In this document: piece after piece, positions 7,965 to 16,049 of the stretch
Layout of the letters: each line of letters opens with the position of its first letter
How positions within the stretch are numbered: the stretch's first letter is position 1
Source: Eubacterium ventriosum
GTDB lineage: Bacteria > Bacillota > Clostridia > Lachnospirales > Lachnospiraceae
NCBI RefSeq assembly: GCF_025150745.1
Contig: NZ_CP102282.1
Span: 2,305,501 to 2,369,500 of the forward strand
Reading direction: 5' to 3'
Length of the DNA stretch: 64,000 bases
The notes under the pieces: generated by a model
Seen by the model: only the letters and a program-made list of their open reading frames with translations
Told to the model about the DNA's origin: nothing
Databases searched by the model: none
Position numbers and translations under genes: made by a program

Positions 7965-8432
7965 TGTACCATATATGATGTTTTTCACTTGTATGGTACA
8001 GATTTGTTCTTCCCTGAGCTGGACAAGCTCTCTATCTGTACCATATGCGAATTTTTCTACTTATATGGTACAAATTTCTTCTACTCTGAGTCGGAACAAA
8101 CTTTCATTTGTACCATGTGCAAATTTTTTCTCTTGTATGGTACAGATTTGTTCTTCCCCGAGCTGGAACAAGCTCTCATTTGTACCATATGCGAATTTTT
8201 TCTCTTGTATGGTACAGATTTGTTCTTCCCCGAGCTGGAACAAACTTTCATATGTACCATATGCAAATTTTTTCTCTTGTATGGTACAGATTTGTTCTTC
8301 CCCGAGCTGGAACAAGCTTTCATATGTACCATATACGAAATTTTCTTCTTATATGGTACATATTTCTTCTGCTCTGAGCTGGACAAGCTCTCTATCTGTA
8401 CCATATATGAAATTTTTCGCGTATATGGTACA
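7965..8432 (+). repeat. Hairpin array A, copy 1: seven units, exact 72-bp period
   Basis: Seven copies of a 36-nt hairpin (TGTACCATA ... TATGGTACA, loop about 16-18 nt) start at 7965, 8037, 8109, 8181, 8253, 8325 and 8397, always 72 bp apart. The 36-nt spacers carry a weaker TTGTTC/GAACAA pair. Units differ by many substitutions but no indels. Because 72 is a multiple of 3, long frames stay open on both strands (repeating 24 residues such as VPYANFFSCMVQICS), but the arms are better conserved than the spacers and no SD precedes them, so coding is doubtful. A reverse-complement copy lies at 57003-57398. Confidence 0.85.
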
Positions 8433-8477
8433 GATTTCTTCTAGTTTTAATTTGAGAATAAACTCAAACTTATAATC

Positions 8478-8588
8478 TGCCTCATAACAAACAATTCTTT
8501 AGTTCCATGGGGTAATTATCATTTAATTTCAATAGATTCAATCTTATAATCTGCTCCATAACAAACAATTCTTCAATCTTATGGGGTA
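8478..8588 (+). repeat. Hairpin array B, copy 1: two units, 74-bp period
   Basis: Two 37-nt hairpins, at 8478-8514 and 8552-8588, have 5' arms TGCCTCAT and TGCTCCATA and 3' arms ATGGGGTA and TATGGGGTA. They are 74 bp apart (37-nt hairpin plus 37-nt spacer). On the plus strand the arms pair using G-U wobbles. The units are the reverse complement of those at 56814-56998 and lie directly beside array A in both loci. Confidence 0.75.
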
Positions 8589-8631
8589 ATTCTGCGTCAG
8601 ATTAGCCAGAACAAGCTTTATAACTTATCAC

Positions 8632-8673
8632 AAAAAAACTGTTGCATTAATCTCTCACTAACACAACAGTTTT
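8632..8673 (-). terminator. Intrinsic terminator after the first AGCS symporter
   Basis: AAAACTGTTG (8635-8644) pairs perfectly with CAACAGTTTT (8664-8673). On the minus strand a run of seven T follows. It lies about 60 nt after the stop at 8731. Confidence 0.75.
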
Positions 8674-8730
8674 ATTTATTCCGTAACTCCCTATGTAATT
8701 ATATTTTAAGTTTCATTATTTGTAATTTCC

Positions 8731-10167
8731 CTATTTACTTTCCTGTTTCTTTTTTTCAAAGTGTTCTTTTGTTTCTTTTGCAACTACACCACTTAATGTA
8801 AATAATGCAATAATATTTGGTATTGCCATTAATCCGTTAAAGATATCGGCAATTGTCCATACTGCCTTTACAGTCATATATGGTCCGATAAATACTGCTA
8901 AGATGTATAACCATCTGTATACCTGAACTGCTGTTTTGCTCTTGTTTGATAAGTATTCCAAACATCTTTCACCATAGTAATCCCAACCAAGGATTGTTGT
9001 GAATGCGAAGAATACCAAACATACCATTAAGATAAATGATGAAACTTCGGCAGGTAAGAAACTTAAACCATTCTGGAATGCATGTGTTGTTACCTGAACT
9101 CCTTCAAGTCCTACCACTTTATATGAGTCCATCATTACAATTGAAAGACCTGTTAATGTACAAACAATGATTGTATCAATAAATGTACCTGTCATTGTTA
9201 CAAGTCCCTGACGAACAGGTTCTTTTGTTTTTGCTGCTGCAGCTGCAATAGGTGCTGAACCAAGTCCGGCTTCGTTAGAGAAAATACCTCTTGCAATACC
9301 TTTCTGCATTGATATTGCTATTGAAGACAATACACCACCTGCCACTGCTTTAACACCAAAAGCATATTCAACAATTGTTGCTAATGCTCCCGGAAGTTTT
9401 TCAATATTAGTTACAATCAAAACTAATACTGTAACGATATATAATATAGCCATAAATGGTACTATAACCTGAGAAACACTTGATATTCTCTTAATACCAC
9501 CAATGACAACTAAACCTACACAAATAGCTAATGCAAAAGCTGTAATAACTATGGCTATTGAATAATCAGTTCCTAAAATACTAACTGTATCTTCTTTGTT
9601 AGGATCAAAAAAAGACTGAACTGCTGATGCGATTCCGTTAACCTGTGTAAATGTTCCGATACCAAATAAACCTACACAAGCTCCAAAAAACGAAAAAACT
9701 TTTGCAAGCCATTTCCACTTATGTCCCATACCATTTTCTATGTAATAGAACGGTCCACCAAGAACATGACCTTCCTCATCAATAGTTCTGTAACGAACTG
9801 CCAAAAATCCTTCTGCATACTTAGTAGCCATTCCAAAGAATGCTGCTACCCACATCCAAAATAACGCTCCCGGTCCACCTACTGCAGTACCAAGTGCTGT
9901 ACATCCGATGGCTGTTGCTACACCTACAATGTTACCTGTACCGATTGTTGCTGATAATGCTGTACATAGTGCTCCAAAACTACTAACTTCCCCATGTCCG
10001 TCTTCTTCGTTCTTAAACATATACTTAAGTGCCTTAGGCAAATGCACTATCTGTAATAGTCTTAACCGAAAAGTAAGGTAGATGCCTGCTGCAAGAATCA
10101 ACACAATAAGTGGGATTCCCCAAACTAAATCATCTACCTTAACTAAAAAATCTGTAAAATCGCTCAT
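8731..10167 (-). CDS. Sodium:alanine/glycine symporter, AGCS family
   Basis: 478-residue integral membrane protein with about 10-11 hydrophobic helices; it imports small neutral amino acids with Na+. Family hallmarks are TALSATIGTGNIVGVATAIG, GGPGALFWMWVAAFFGMATK and the GIFSNEAGLGSAPIAAAAAK loop. A glycine riboswitch lies immediately upstream (10179-10325), which points to glycine as a substrate or to export or import tuned to glycine level. The start at 10167 has AGGAGG right after the riboswitch. A second AGCS gene is divergent at 10984-12366 (about 40-50% similar by eye). Substrate choice between Ala and Gly is inferred only from the riboswitch. Confidence 0.92.
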   Translation of the reverse strand: MSDFTDFLVKVDDLVWGIPLIVLILAAGIYLTFRLRLLQIVHLPKALKYMFKNEEDGHGEVSSFGALCTALSATIGTGNIVGVATAIGCTALGTAVGGPGALFWMWVAAFFGMATKYAEGFLAVRYRTIDEEGHVLGGPFYYIENGMGHKWKWLAKVFSFFGACVGLFGIGTFTQVNGIASAVQSFFDPNKEDTVSILGTDYSIAIVITAFALAICVGLVVIGGIKRISSVSQVIVPFMAILYIVTVLVLIVTNIEKLPGALATIVEYAFGVKAVAGGVLSSIAISMQKGIARGIFSNEAGLGSAPIAAAAAKTKEPVRQGLVTMTGTFIDTIIVCTLTGLSIVMMDSYKVVGLEGVQVTTHAFQNGLSFLPAEVSSFILMVCLVFFAFTTILGWDYYGERCLEYLSNKSKTAVQVYRWLYILAVFIGPYMTVKAVWTIADIFNGLMAIPNIIALFTLSGVVAKETKEHFEKKKQESK

Positions 10168-10178
10168 AATATTCCTCC

Positions 10179-10325
10179 TGTCCTTTTGCCTGAGAGATTA
10201 GTGATGCTTCTAAAAATTTAAATATCACCTTACACCTTCGGCGCCTGAGTTAACACTGCCATATTCAAAATCTTATTTCCTGCACTTCTTTAACTCCCCT
10301 ATCTAATCTAAAGAATCTCTCCAAA
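10179..10325 (-). promoter_or_regulatory. Glycine riboswitch (gcvT motif)
   Basis: Read on the minus strand: 5' P1 GGAGAGATT, a variable region, the core GCGCCGAAGGTGTAA, then 3' P1 AATCTCTCAGGCAAAAGGAC, all diagnostic of the glycine aptamer. P1 AGAGATT pairs with AATCTCT. The aptamer ends at the SD (CAGGAGG) of the symporter gene, so control is probably at translation initiation. A further TGGAGAGGTC about 20-30 nt upstream looks like the start of a second aptamer, but no second core follows it, so one complete aptamer is supported. Confidence 0.9.
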
Positions 10326-10389
10326 ATAAATTCTGAAACGTTTGTGTCATCAGACCTCTCCAGTGGTTGTCTATTCTACTTTTTTTGAC

Positions 10390-10596
10390 AACGCAACTAT
10401 TATTGTAAGACCATATGGAAAATTATGCAATATATTTTTAGCAATTCTTTAGCATATTAAAGTTTTACAACATTACATTGCTATTTTGACTGCTATTTAA
10501 TACTTAAACTTAATTTTTTAAAGTTGATTTTGTAAATTTTTAACGTTTTTATTATTTTTATAGTTTATAATTTAAATTTTTAAGCACTCCTTCACA
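10390..10596. other. AT-rich gap, nothing recognised
   Basis: Between the riboswitch leader and the kinase remnant the sequence is very AT-rich. I see no gene, no stable hairpin and no convincing promoter; the promoter of the riboswitch transcript must lie here or just downstream. Confidence 0.3.
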
Positions 10597-10800
10597 TTAA
10601 AATTCTACTGTAATTCTTAAGCTCTTTCCATCATCACTGAAAGCATTAATCTTGCCCTTGTGGTTTTGGACTATTCCCTTGGCTATTGAAAGACCAATTC
10701 CTGTTCCACCTGTTTGTGAATTTCTTGATTTATCAGTTCTGTAAAATCTTTCAAACAACACATTGTTGTTTCCTTTCCGTTTTTCATAACTTATTTTTGT
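10597..10800 (-). pseudogene. C-terminal remnant of a sensor histidine kinase
   Basis: An open frame of about 67 codons without a usable start reads FERFYRTDKSRNSQTGGTGI, then GLSIAKGIVQNHKGKINAFS, and ends in ITVEF and a stop. This is the F-box/G2-box end of a HATPase_c domain. The H-box, the N-box and everything upstream are missing, and a stop interrupts the frame at 10801. It is a decayed fragment of a two-component kinase left between the two symporters; no response regulator is nearby. Confidence 0.8.
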
Positions 10801-10983
10801 TTACAATGGCAGTATACTTAGCGAAGCTTAAATGAACTTTAAAGTTTGCATAGTTTTTTGAGAACTTTTTGTGTTTTATTTTGGATTTTTTATTTCCAAT
10901 TAATTGCGTCGATTACTTTTTTCTGCTATCATATTAAAGTATTTGCGTTTACAAAATCCGACACGCATTTTAGAGAGGTTAAT

Positions 10984-12366
10984 ATGTTAGAAACAATTGA
11001 AAAAATCAACTCTGCCGTCAACAACTTTATTTGGGGTGTTCCGGCAATGATTTGTATTATTGGCGTTGGTTTATATTTAAGTATAAGAACTAACTTTTTA
11101 CAAATCAGAAAATTTCCATATGCCATCAAAACTACAATTGGGCGTATGTTTAAAAAGAAGGAAGCAAGTGATGGTTCCATTACACCATTTCAGGCTGTTT
11201 GTACCGCTCTTGCGGCAACTGTAGGTACGGGTAATATTGCAGGTGTTGCAGGTGCTATTGCCATTGGTGGTCCGGGTGCTGTTTTCTGGATGTGGATTTC
11301 AGCGCTTCTTGGTATGTGTACTAAGTTTACAGAAGTTACTCTTGCTGTTCATTTTCGTGAAAAAAATGCAGAAGGCGACTATGTTGGTGGTCCTATGTAT
11401 TACATCAAAAACGGGCTTGGCAAAAATTGGCAGTTCCTTGCTGTTTTGTTTTCAGCTTTTGGTGTTTTAACTGTTTTCGGTACAGGTAATGCCACACAGG
11501 TTAACACTATTACTACCGCCATTGATTCTGCTCTTTTAAATTATAATGTTATTTCAAAAAATGGTGTTTCAACACTTAATTTAATTATGGGTATTGCAAT
11601 TACTGTTCTTGTTGGACTTGTTTTATTAGGTGGTATTAAAAGAATCGGTAAGGTTGCCGAAAAGCTTGTTCCTTTTATGGCTTTGTTTTATGTAATTCTT
11701 GCCATCGGCGTAATTATTTTAAATTACAGACATGTTCCTACTGTTTTTGCTTCTATTTTTGAAGGAGCTTTTAAACCTTCATCTGTTACAGGTGGAGTTG
11801 TTGGCAGCATCTTTATTTGTATGAAAAAAGGTGTTTCACGAGGTATCTTTTCTAATGAAGCTGGTCTTGGTACAGGTTCAATTGCTCATGCATGTGCCGA
11901 CACAAGAAAACCTGTAAAGCAGGGATTCTTTGGAATCTTTGAAGTTTTTGCAGATACTATTGTTATTTGTACTTTAACTGCCCTTGTTATTCTTTGCAGT
12001 GGCGTTAACATTGATTTCGGTAAAGCCGGCGGAGCAGAACTTACAATTCAGGGATTTACTTCAACTTATGGTAACTGGGTTTCACTCTTCACTGCTGTTG
12101 CAATGTGCTGTTTCGCATTTTCAACAATTATCGGTTGGGGATTGTATGGTGCAAGATGTATTGAATTTCTTTTCTCATCTAAGGTCATCAAACCTTTTAT
12201 GGTTGTTTACTCATTGGTTGCCATTCTTGGTGCAACAGTAGACCTGGGACTTATTTGGAACATAGCTGACACATTTAACGGACTTATGGCAATTCCAAAC
12301 TTGATTGCCTTGTTCTTATTGTCAGGTACAGTAGTTAAACTTATAAAAGAATATACTGAATTTTAA
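10984..12366 (+). CDS. Sodium:alanine/glycine symporter, AGCS family (second copy)
   Basis: 460 residues, about 10-11 membrane helices. Family motifs: ALAATVGTGNIAGVAGAIAI, GGPGAVFWMWISALLGMCTK and RGIFSNEAGLGTGSIAHACA. The ATG at 10984 (MLETIEKINSAVNNFIWG) has GAGG upstream and aligns with the paralogue's start; the longer frame from 10846 would add a non-homologous stretch. It is divergent from the riboswitch-controlled paralogue, without a riboswitch of its own, so the two are likely used under different conditions. A strong terminator follows at 12390. Substrate is Ala/Gly by family. Confidence 0.92.
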   Translation: MLETIEKINSAVNNFIWGVPAMICIIGVGLYLSIRTNFLQIRKFPYAIKTTIGRMFKKKEASDGSITPFQAVCTALAATVGTGNIAGVAGAIAIGGPGAVFWMWISALLGMCTKFTEVTLAVHFREKNAEGDYVGGPMYYIKNGLGKNWQFLAVLFSAFGVLTVFGTGNATQVNTITTAIDSALLNYNVISKNGVSTLNLIMGIAITVLVGLVLLGGIKRIGKVAEKLVPFMALFYVILAIGVIILNYRHVPTVFASIFEGAFKPSSVTGGVVGSIFICMKKGVSRGIFSNEAGLGTGSIAHACADTRKPVKQGFFGIFEVFADTIVICTLTALVILCSGVNIDFGKAGGAELTIQGFTSTYGNWVSLFTAVAMCCFAFSTIIGWGLYGARCIEFLFSSKVIKPFMVVYSLVAILGATVDLGLIWNIADTFNGLMAIPNLIALFLLSGTVVKLIKEYTEF

Positions 12367-12389
12367 GGATTTAAGATTTTATTTGGTTG

Positions 12390-12423
12390 AACAACCCCGG
12401 GCGATGTCCTGGGGTTGTTTATT
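12390..12423 (+). terminator. Strong intrinsic terminator after the second AGCS gene
   Basis: AACAACCCC (12390-12398) pairs with GGGGTTGTT (12411-12419), followed by TATTTG. It lies 24 nt after the stop codon. Confidence 0.85.
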
Positions 12424-12436
12424 TGTTCAGTTAACA

Positions 12437-12470
12437 CCACAACATTTTATACATTTTCTTATTGTTGTGG
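12437..12470. other. Perfect 8-bp stem hairpin
   Basis: CCACAACA (12437-12444) pairs with TGTTGTGG (12463-12470) around an AT-rich 18-nt loop. No T-run follows on either strand. Role unknown. The rest of 12424-12583 holds no supported gene. Confidence 0.35.
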
Positions 12471-12583
12471 CACATTCTCTTAATTTACGGATACCCACGA
12501 CGTTTTTACTCTTCACCCATATTAACTCTTTTAAATGCCCTATATAATGTTGCCACACAAAAAGTATCTCCCATCCACATAAT

Positions 12584-12610
12584 AAAAAGTCGGCTTCTCG
12601 CCGACTTTTT
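12584..12610 (-). terminator. Intrinsic terminator (usable in both directions)
   Basis: AAAAAGTCGGC and GCCGACTTTTT form an 11-bp stem with a 5-nt loop, starting 1 nt after the stop codon at 12612 on the minus strand. Confidence 0.85.
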
Positions 12611-12611
12611 A

Positions 12612-12938
12612 TCACTGCATCATTCCATAAAAAATGCCTGACAATATTATCACTAAAAATATAACAAGTGTAATTCTTGCTGCCCATACATAGGTTCTAT
12701 CTATCTTTGTTGTGTTTTTCTTCTTTTCGAAGCCATTCTCTTTCGCTATGCTTAGTGCTCTGCTCCAATCTTCATCTCTAACTACAACTCGTTTGAAAAT
12801 ATTAAAATCTGCACCTTGGACTCTAAGATATCCACCTGCTCCATCTGCATGTACCTGTGCAAAAATCCCCTGACTTTCCAAAAGACCTACAAGCATCTGA
12901 ATCTCAACTTCGTTGTTTGTTGCGTATACTTCTTTCAT
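12612..12938 (-). CDS. DUF2007-like protein with C-terminal membrane anchor
   Basis: 108 residues. The first about 65 residues (MKEVYATNNEVEIQMLVGLL, then ESQGIFAQVHADGAGGY and VVVRDEDWSRALSIA) match the pattern of DUF2007, a small ferredoxin-like domain called a putative signal transducer. Residues about 82-106 (AARITLVIFLVIILSGIFYG) form one membrane helix. SD GAGGGG precedes the start. The NUDIX gene ends 20 bp upstream, so the two are probably one transcript ending at the 12584 terminator. The molecular role of the family is not established. Confidence 0.75.
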   Translation of the reverse strand: MKEVYATNNEVEIQMLVGLLESQGIFAQVHADGAGGYLRVQGADFNIFKRVVVRDEDWSRALSIAKENGFEKKKNTTKIDRTYVWAARITLVIFLVIILSGIFYGMMQ

Positions 12939-12958
12939 ATGTTTTTCCCCTCATTCTG

Positions 12959-13585
12959 TTATTCAAATATTGTTGGCATTTCAGGATTTCCATATGCTTC
13001 AAAACACATCAACAACTGCTCTCTTGTACATTTTTCCACAGCAAGATTTTCAGGTATTTCATCTTTCCCAAAAAATCCTATCTCCGTTGTTTCTATGTTT
13101 TTCTCAAACTCACCGAATTCATATTTACACTGAACAAAAATCTTGATTACACCATAAGCATAATTTGTCACGTTATGTTTTCGCCAATCCTGAACTGCAA
13201 TGATTTTTTCTGATTTTACAGTTAATCCTGACTCTTCTCTAACTTCCTTCTCCGTATTAGAAGCCACCGACTGGTTAACATCACACCAACCTCCCGGCAA
13301 AGACCATGTGCCATTATTTTCGTGAACAAGAAGAATCTTTCCGTCAATGAATACTGCTGCTCTCGTATCAACCTTAGGTGTTTGATACCCTGTTTCATTG
13401 CAAAACAAGTCATAAACTCTTTCTACCGAAATGTCCGTTTTAACTGAAATCATTTCAGCCGCAATACTCCTTATTTCCTCATAACGCTCCTTATCATATT
13501 TATCTTTTCCATATTGCAATCCTGCCTGCGCTATGCTTTGAAGACGAATTGCAAAATCAATCCATTTATCGTTTATTGTTATCAC
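12959..13585 (-). CDS. NUDIX hydrolase with N-terminal helical domain
   Basis: About 205 residues. Hydrolyses a nucleoside-diphosphate-linked substrate, not identified here. Residues 1-65 are the helical extension typical of this subfamily (NDKWIDFAIRLQSIAQAGL); the NUDIX fold follows, with LPGGWCDVNQSVASNTEKEV continuing REESGL as NUDIX box. Against GX5EX7REUXEEXGU the first Glu is Gln and the RE is KE, both unusual. Start: the GTG at 13585 overlaps the GGAGG SD; the codon 8 nt after that SD is ATA at 13576, which also matches where homologues begin (M-N-x-K-W), so a rare ATA start is possible. Confidence 0.85.
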   Translation of the reverse strand: MITINDKWIDFAIRLQSIAQAGLQYGKDKYDKERYEEIRSIAAEMISVKTDISVERVYDLFCNETGYQTPKVDTRAAVFIDGKILLVHENNGTWSLPGGWCDVNQSVASNTEKEVREESGLTVKSEKIIAVQDWRKHNVTNYAYGVIKIFVQCKYEFGEFEKNIETTEIGFFGKDEIPENLAVEKCTREQLLMCFEAYGNPEMPTIFE

Positions 13586-13638
13586 CTCCAGATTTAAATT
13601 ATTTTCCTTGTTTTGTAAAATACAATAACATATTTTTT

Positions 13639-13815
13639 TTACTTAATCAATCCCATTACAAGTGTCGTAATTCCTGCTAATATTGCAGCAATCACTGCCA
13701 AAATCCGCTCAAAAAATCTCTGGCGTCATTTATTCCATAAACACATACCAAAATGTATAACACATATCCCGGAACGCAAATCAATTTAAAAACCTTACTG
13801 TTTTTGCTTATTTTT
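13639..13815 (-). pseudogene. Possible frameshifted small membrane protein
   Basis: Two overlapping minus-strand frames give hydrophobic peptides: upstream SKVFKLICVPGYVLYILVCV and GINDARDF, then, after a one-base shift near 13724, FERILAVIAAILAGITTLVM and GLIK followed by a stop. Together they look like a protein of about 60 residues with two membrane segments, broken by a frameshift. No good start or SD is visible. Not recognised. Confidence 0.35.
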
Positions 13816-13843
13816 TCTCACATCACTATTAATACTGCTATCT

Positions 13844-15211
13844 CTAACTCAAACTTTCCACTCTATCCTTTATTATTCTCTTTAAGAACACATATCCTAC
13901 CAGACACGCCACAATCTCTGTTATTGGAAATGCCCACCATATTAATGATACTCCCATCTGGCCATTTCTTACAAATATTGAGAAAATTCCTGCCAATGGC
14001 AATATAAGTACTAGCTGCCTTATTAATGAAATTATAAGTGACTCAATTCCTCCGTCCAGTGCCTGATAAATTCCCTGATATGCCACATTTATTCCTGCGA
14101 AAATAAAGCTAATAGAAATAATTCTCATTGCCCAGATAAAATATTCTCTTGACTCTCCTGCATTAAATAATGTTGCAAAAGCTCCCGGAAATACTTCTGT
14201 AATAGCAATTCCTAGAATCATTAACGCCATTGTGTATGCAAGACCATATTTGATGCCATCTTTGATTCTCTTTTTGCTACCCATTCCATAAGCAAAAGCT
14301 ATTATAGGTGTTATAGCATCTCTAAGTCCAAATGCAAGGAATAGTACAAACTGCTGCACTTTGTAGAAAAGTCCATATGCTGTCTGGGCTGACGGACTAA
14401 ATTTCAAAATCAGGTTCATTACATAAACCATTATCGACATAAGTGCCTGTGCAATAATTGCCGGCAGTCCAATTGAATATATTTCCTTAATTATTCTGCC
14501 TTCAGGCTTCATATATTTAAATTCATGCTCAAATTCTTTATTTAACTTTATATGAAAAACAAACAATAACAGTGCTGATGAAATCTGACCTATTACAGTT
14601 GCATAAGCAGCTCCCTCTACGCCCATTTCAGGAACAGGTCCAATACCATAAATCATAATTGGATCTAAAATAATATTTACCACTGCTCCCACAACCTGAC
14701 CTATTGTAGAATAAAGTGAACGACCTGTTGCCTGCAATAACTTTTCAAATAATGAAAAGAAAATAATTCCAAAAGAAATAACACAACATATTCTAAGATA
14801 ACTTGTCCCCATTGAAATAACTTGTGAATCAACTGTCTGTGATGAAATATATATTTTCACCCCAAAAATTCCAAACAGCAAACATACTGCATAAATAATT
14901 GCTCCAAGAAATAAACTGTTTCCTGCAACTTTTGCGGCTTTTTTATTATTTCCCTGTCCCAAAGTTCTTGCAAGAAGTGCGTTAGTTCCAACACCTGTAC
15001 CAATACCAACTGCAACCATAAGCATCTGAACCGGAAAAACCAGCGTAAGTGCATTAAGTGCCGCCTCACTTCCTGTCTTCATATTTCCTACAAAAGCACT
15101 GTCCACAATATTGTAAACTGCCTGCAATGCCATTGACAAAATCATTGGTAACCCCATCTGAACCATTAACTTATTTACCGGCATTTTCCTCATCTTGTTA
15201 CTTTCTGCCAT
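13844..15211 (-). CDS. MATE-family multidrug/toxin efflux protein
   Basis: 455 residues with 12 predicted membrane helices in two MatE halves. Typical signatures are the N-terminal [20 protein letters not shown] followed by NIVDSAFVG, and the second-half start [20 protein letters not shown]. Exports cationic drugs or metabolites using an ion gradient. The upstream leader holds two terminator-like hairpins sharing a loop motif (15235-15293, 15341-15386), which could attenuate transcription from the FabT-like gene 224 bp upstream. The SD AGGAGGG is 11 nt from the ATG, rather far. Substrate unknown. Confidence 0.9.
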   Translation of the reverse strand: MAESNKMRKMPVNKLMVQMGLPMILSMALQAVYNIVDSAFVGNMKTGSEAALNALTLVFPVQMLMVAVGIGTGVGTNALLARTLGQGNNKKAAKVAGNSLFLGAIIYAVCLLFGIFGVKIYISSQTVDSQVISMGTSYLRICCVISFGIIFFSLFEKLLQATGRSLYSTIGQVVGAVVNIILDPIMIYGIGPVPEMGVEGAAYATVIGQISSALLLFVFHIKLNKEFEHEFKYMKPEGRIIKEIYSIGLPAIIAQALMSIMVYVMNLILKFSPSAQTAYGLFYKVQQFVLFLAFGLRDAITPIIAFAYGMGSKKRIKDGIKYGLAYTMALMILGIAITEVFPGAFATLFNAGESREYFIWAMRIISISFIFAGINVAYQGIYQALDGGIESLIISLIRQLVLILPLAGIFSIFVRNGQMGVSLIWWAFPITEIVACLVGYVFLKRIIKDRVESLS

Positions 15212-15234
15212 TTTAATTTAACCCTCCTAACTGC

Positions 15235-15293
15235 AAAAAAGTGTGCACTTATCTTATAAGTTGGACTTACGCTGATAAGCTACACACTTTTTT
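15235..15293 (-). terminator. Terminator-like hairpin in the MATE leader, loop motif copy 1
   Basis: On the minus strand AAAAAAGTGTG pairs with CACACTTTTTT; inside, CTTATC pairs with GATAAG, and the loop carries AGCGTAAGTCCA. The T-run ends 10 nt before the SD of the MATE gene. Together with 15341-15386 it forms a tandem pair; whether it is a terminator or a regulated attenuator is open. Confidence 0.55.
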
Positions 15294-15340
15294 AGTGACT
15301 TTATATAATTTCTATAATTCCAATGGATTTTCCATAAAAG

Positions 15341-15386
15341 AAAAAACGAGTAGCAAAAACTGGATTTACGCTAGTTCGCTACTCGT
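15341..15386 (-). terminator. Terminator-like hairpin after the FabT-like gene, loop motif copy 2
   Basis: On the minus strand ACGAGTAGC pairs with GCTACTCGT and is followed by TTTTTC. The inner AACT/AGTT stem closes a loop with AGCGTAAATCCA, one base different from the motif in the 15235 hairpin. It lies about 50 nt after the stop at 15435. Confidence 0.65.
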
Positions 15387-15434
15387 TCAGTAGTTTATTA
15401 TATTTGTCATTTTCAAAAAAGTCAAACGAATTTT

Positions 15435-15878
15435 TTATTCATTATCATATGAATGAAAGAACTTTGACAGATTATTCAGGCTTTTTAGAAGTACCTTTAC
15501 TTCATCTTCGCTCATTTCACTAATAGCTGCCTGTGACATTTTCTCATGAAACTCTTCATGATGTTTATAAGCCTTTATACCTTTTTCTGTTAAAGTTATA
15601 TTAACAATTCTTCTGTCTTCCTCGCTTCTGTTTCGCTCAACATAGTGCTTCTTTACAAGACTGTTCATAGAAGTTGTAAGCGAGCCCACAGTTATCTTCA
15701 TCTTCTTGGCAATTGTTGTCATATTATTGCCTTCGCCAAGTCCTACGGCCTCAATAATATGCATATCATTGTTTGTTATATCTTTAAATTCTTCAGTTAT
15801 AATCGCCTTTTCTTCCAGTTCCCATATTTCCTGGAATAAATGCACTAATACATCATTAATTTTTTCAAATGTTGTCAT
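15435..15878 (-). CDS. fabT: MarR-family fatty-acid synthesis regulator, FabT-like
   Basis: 147 residues. In streptococci FabT represses the fab genes when acyl-ACP is plentiful. The winged helix (about residues 35-110) reads IAKKMKITVGSLTTSMNSLV, then KKHYVERNRSEEDRRIVNIT, very close to the FabT pattern, and the N-terminus (FEKINDVLVHLFQEIWELEE) and the DMHIIEAVG stretch also fit FabT. The start at 15878 uses GGAGAG; the ATG at 15890 overlaps that SD. Here the gene follows the last gene of the fab cluster rather than heading it. A FabT-like palindrome overlaps the fabH promoter (26954-26966), consistent with control of the cluster. Confidence 0.8.
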   Translation of the reverse strand: MTTFEKINDVLVHLFQEIWELEEKAIITEEFKDITNNDMHIIEAVGLGEGNNMTTIAKKMKITVGSLTTSMNSLVKKHYVERNRSEEDRRIVNITLTEKGIKAYKHHEEFHEKMSQAAISEMSEDEVKVLLKSLNNLSKFFHSYDNE

Positions 15879-16049
15879 CAATCTCTCCATTAAATTTATC
15901 TACGGTTTTGCATCTACTTTTAATACTAACATTATTTAAGCCTATTTTCAAATAAGAATTTAAAATAAAACAATTCAAAATGCAAACTTCCAAATAAAAC
16001 TTTCAAAATAATTTCATTAAAATAATTCGGTATACAAAAATAAATCAAT

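Noticed and set aside
7947-8475. Long overlapping frames on both strands over array A copy 1 (24-residue repeats)
   Set aside because: The exact 72-bp period keeps several frames open at once on both strands; no SD precedes any start and the hairpin arms are the best-conserved part. Treated as repeat DNA; coding is not fully excluded.
7965-8588. CRISPR array
   Set aside because: The conserved part is a 36-nt hairpin, but the spacers are near-copies of each other instead of unique, and no cas genes are present in the window.
10345-10362. Second glycine aptamer upstream of the riboswitch
   Set aside because: Only a P1-like GGAGAGGTC is present, without a second GCGCCGAAGG core.
10846-10983. 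N-terminal extension of the second AGCS symporter
   Set aside because: The paralogue starts at the position matching 10984, which has its own GAGG SD.
12427-12687. 86-residue minus frame after the DUF2007-like gene
   Set aside because: It overlaps the DUF2007-like coding end and crosses the terminator at 12584-12610; no SD.
15225-15390. Guanidine (mini-ykkC) riboswitch before the MATE gene
   Set aside because: Two hairpins are present, but the loops lack the ACGR tetraloop and both end in T-runs.
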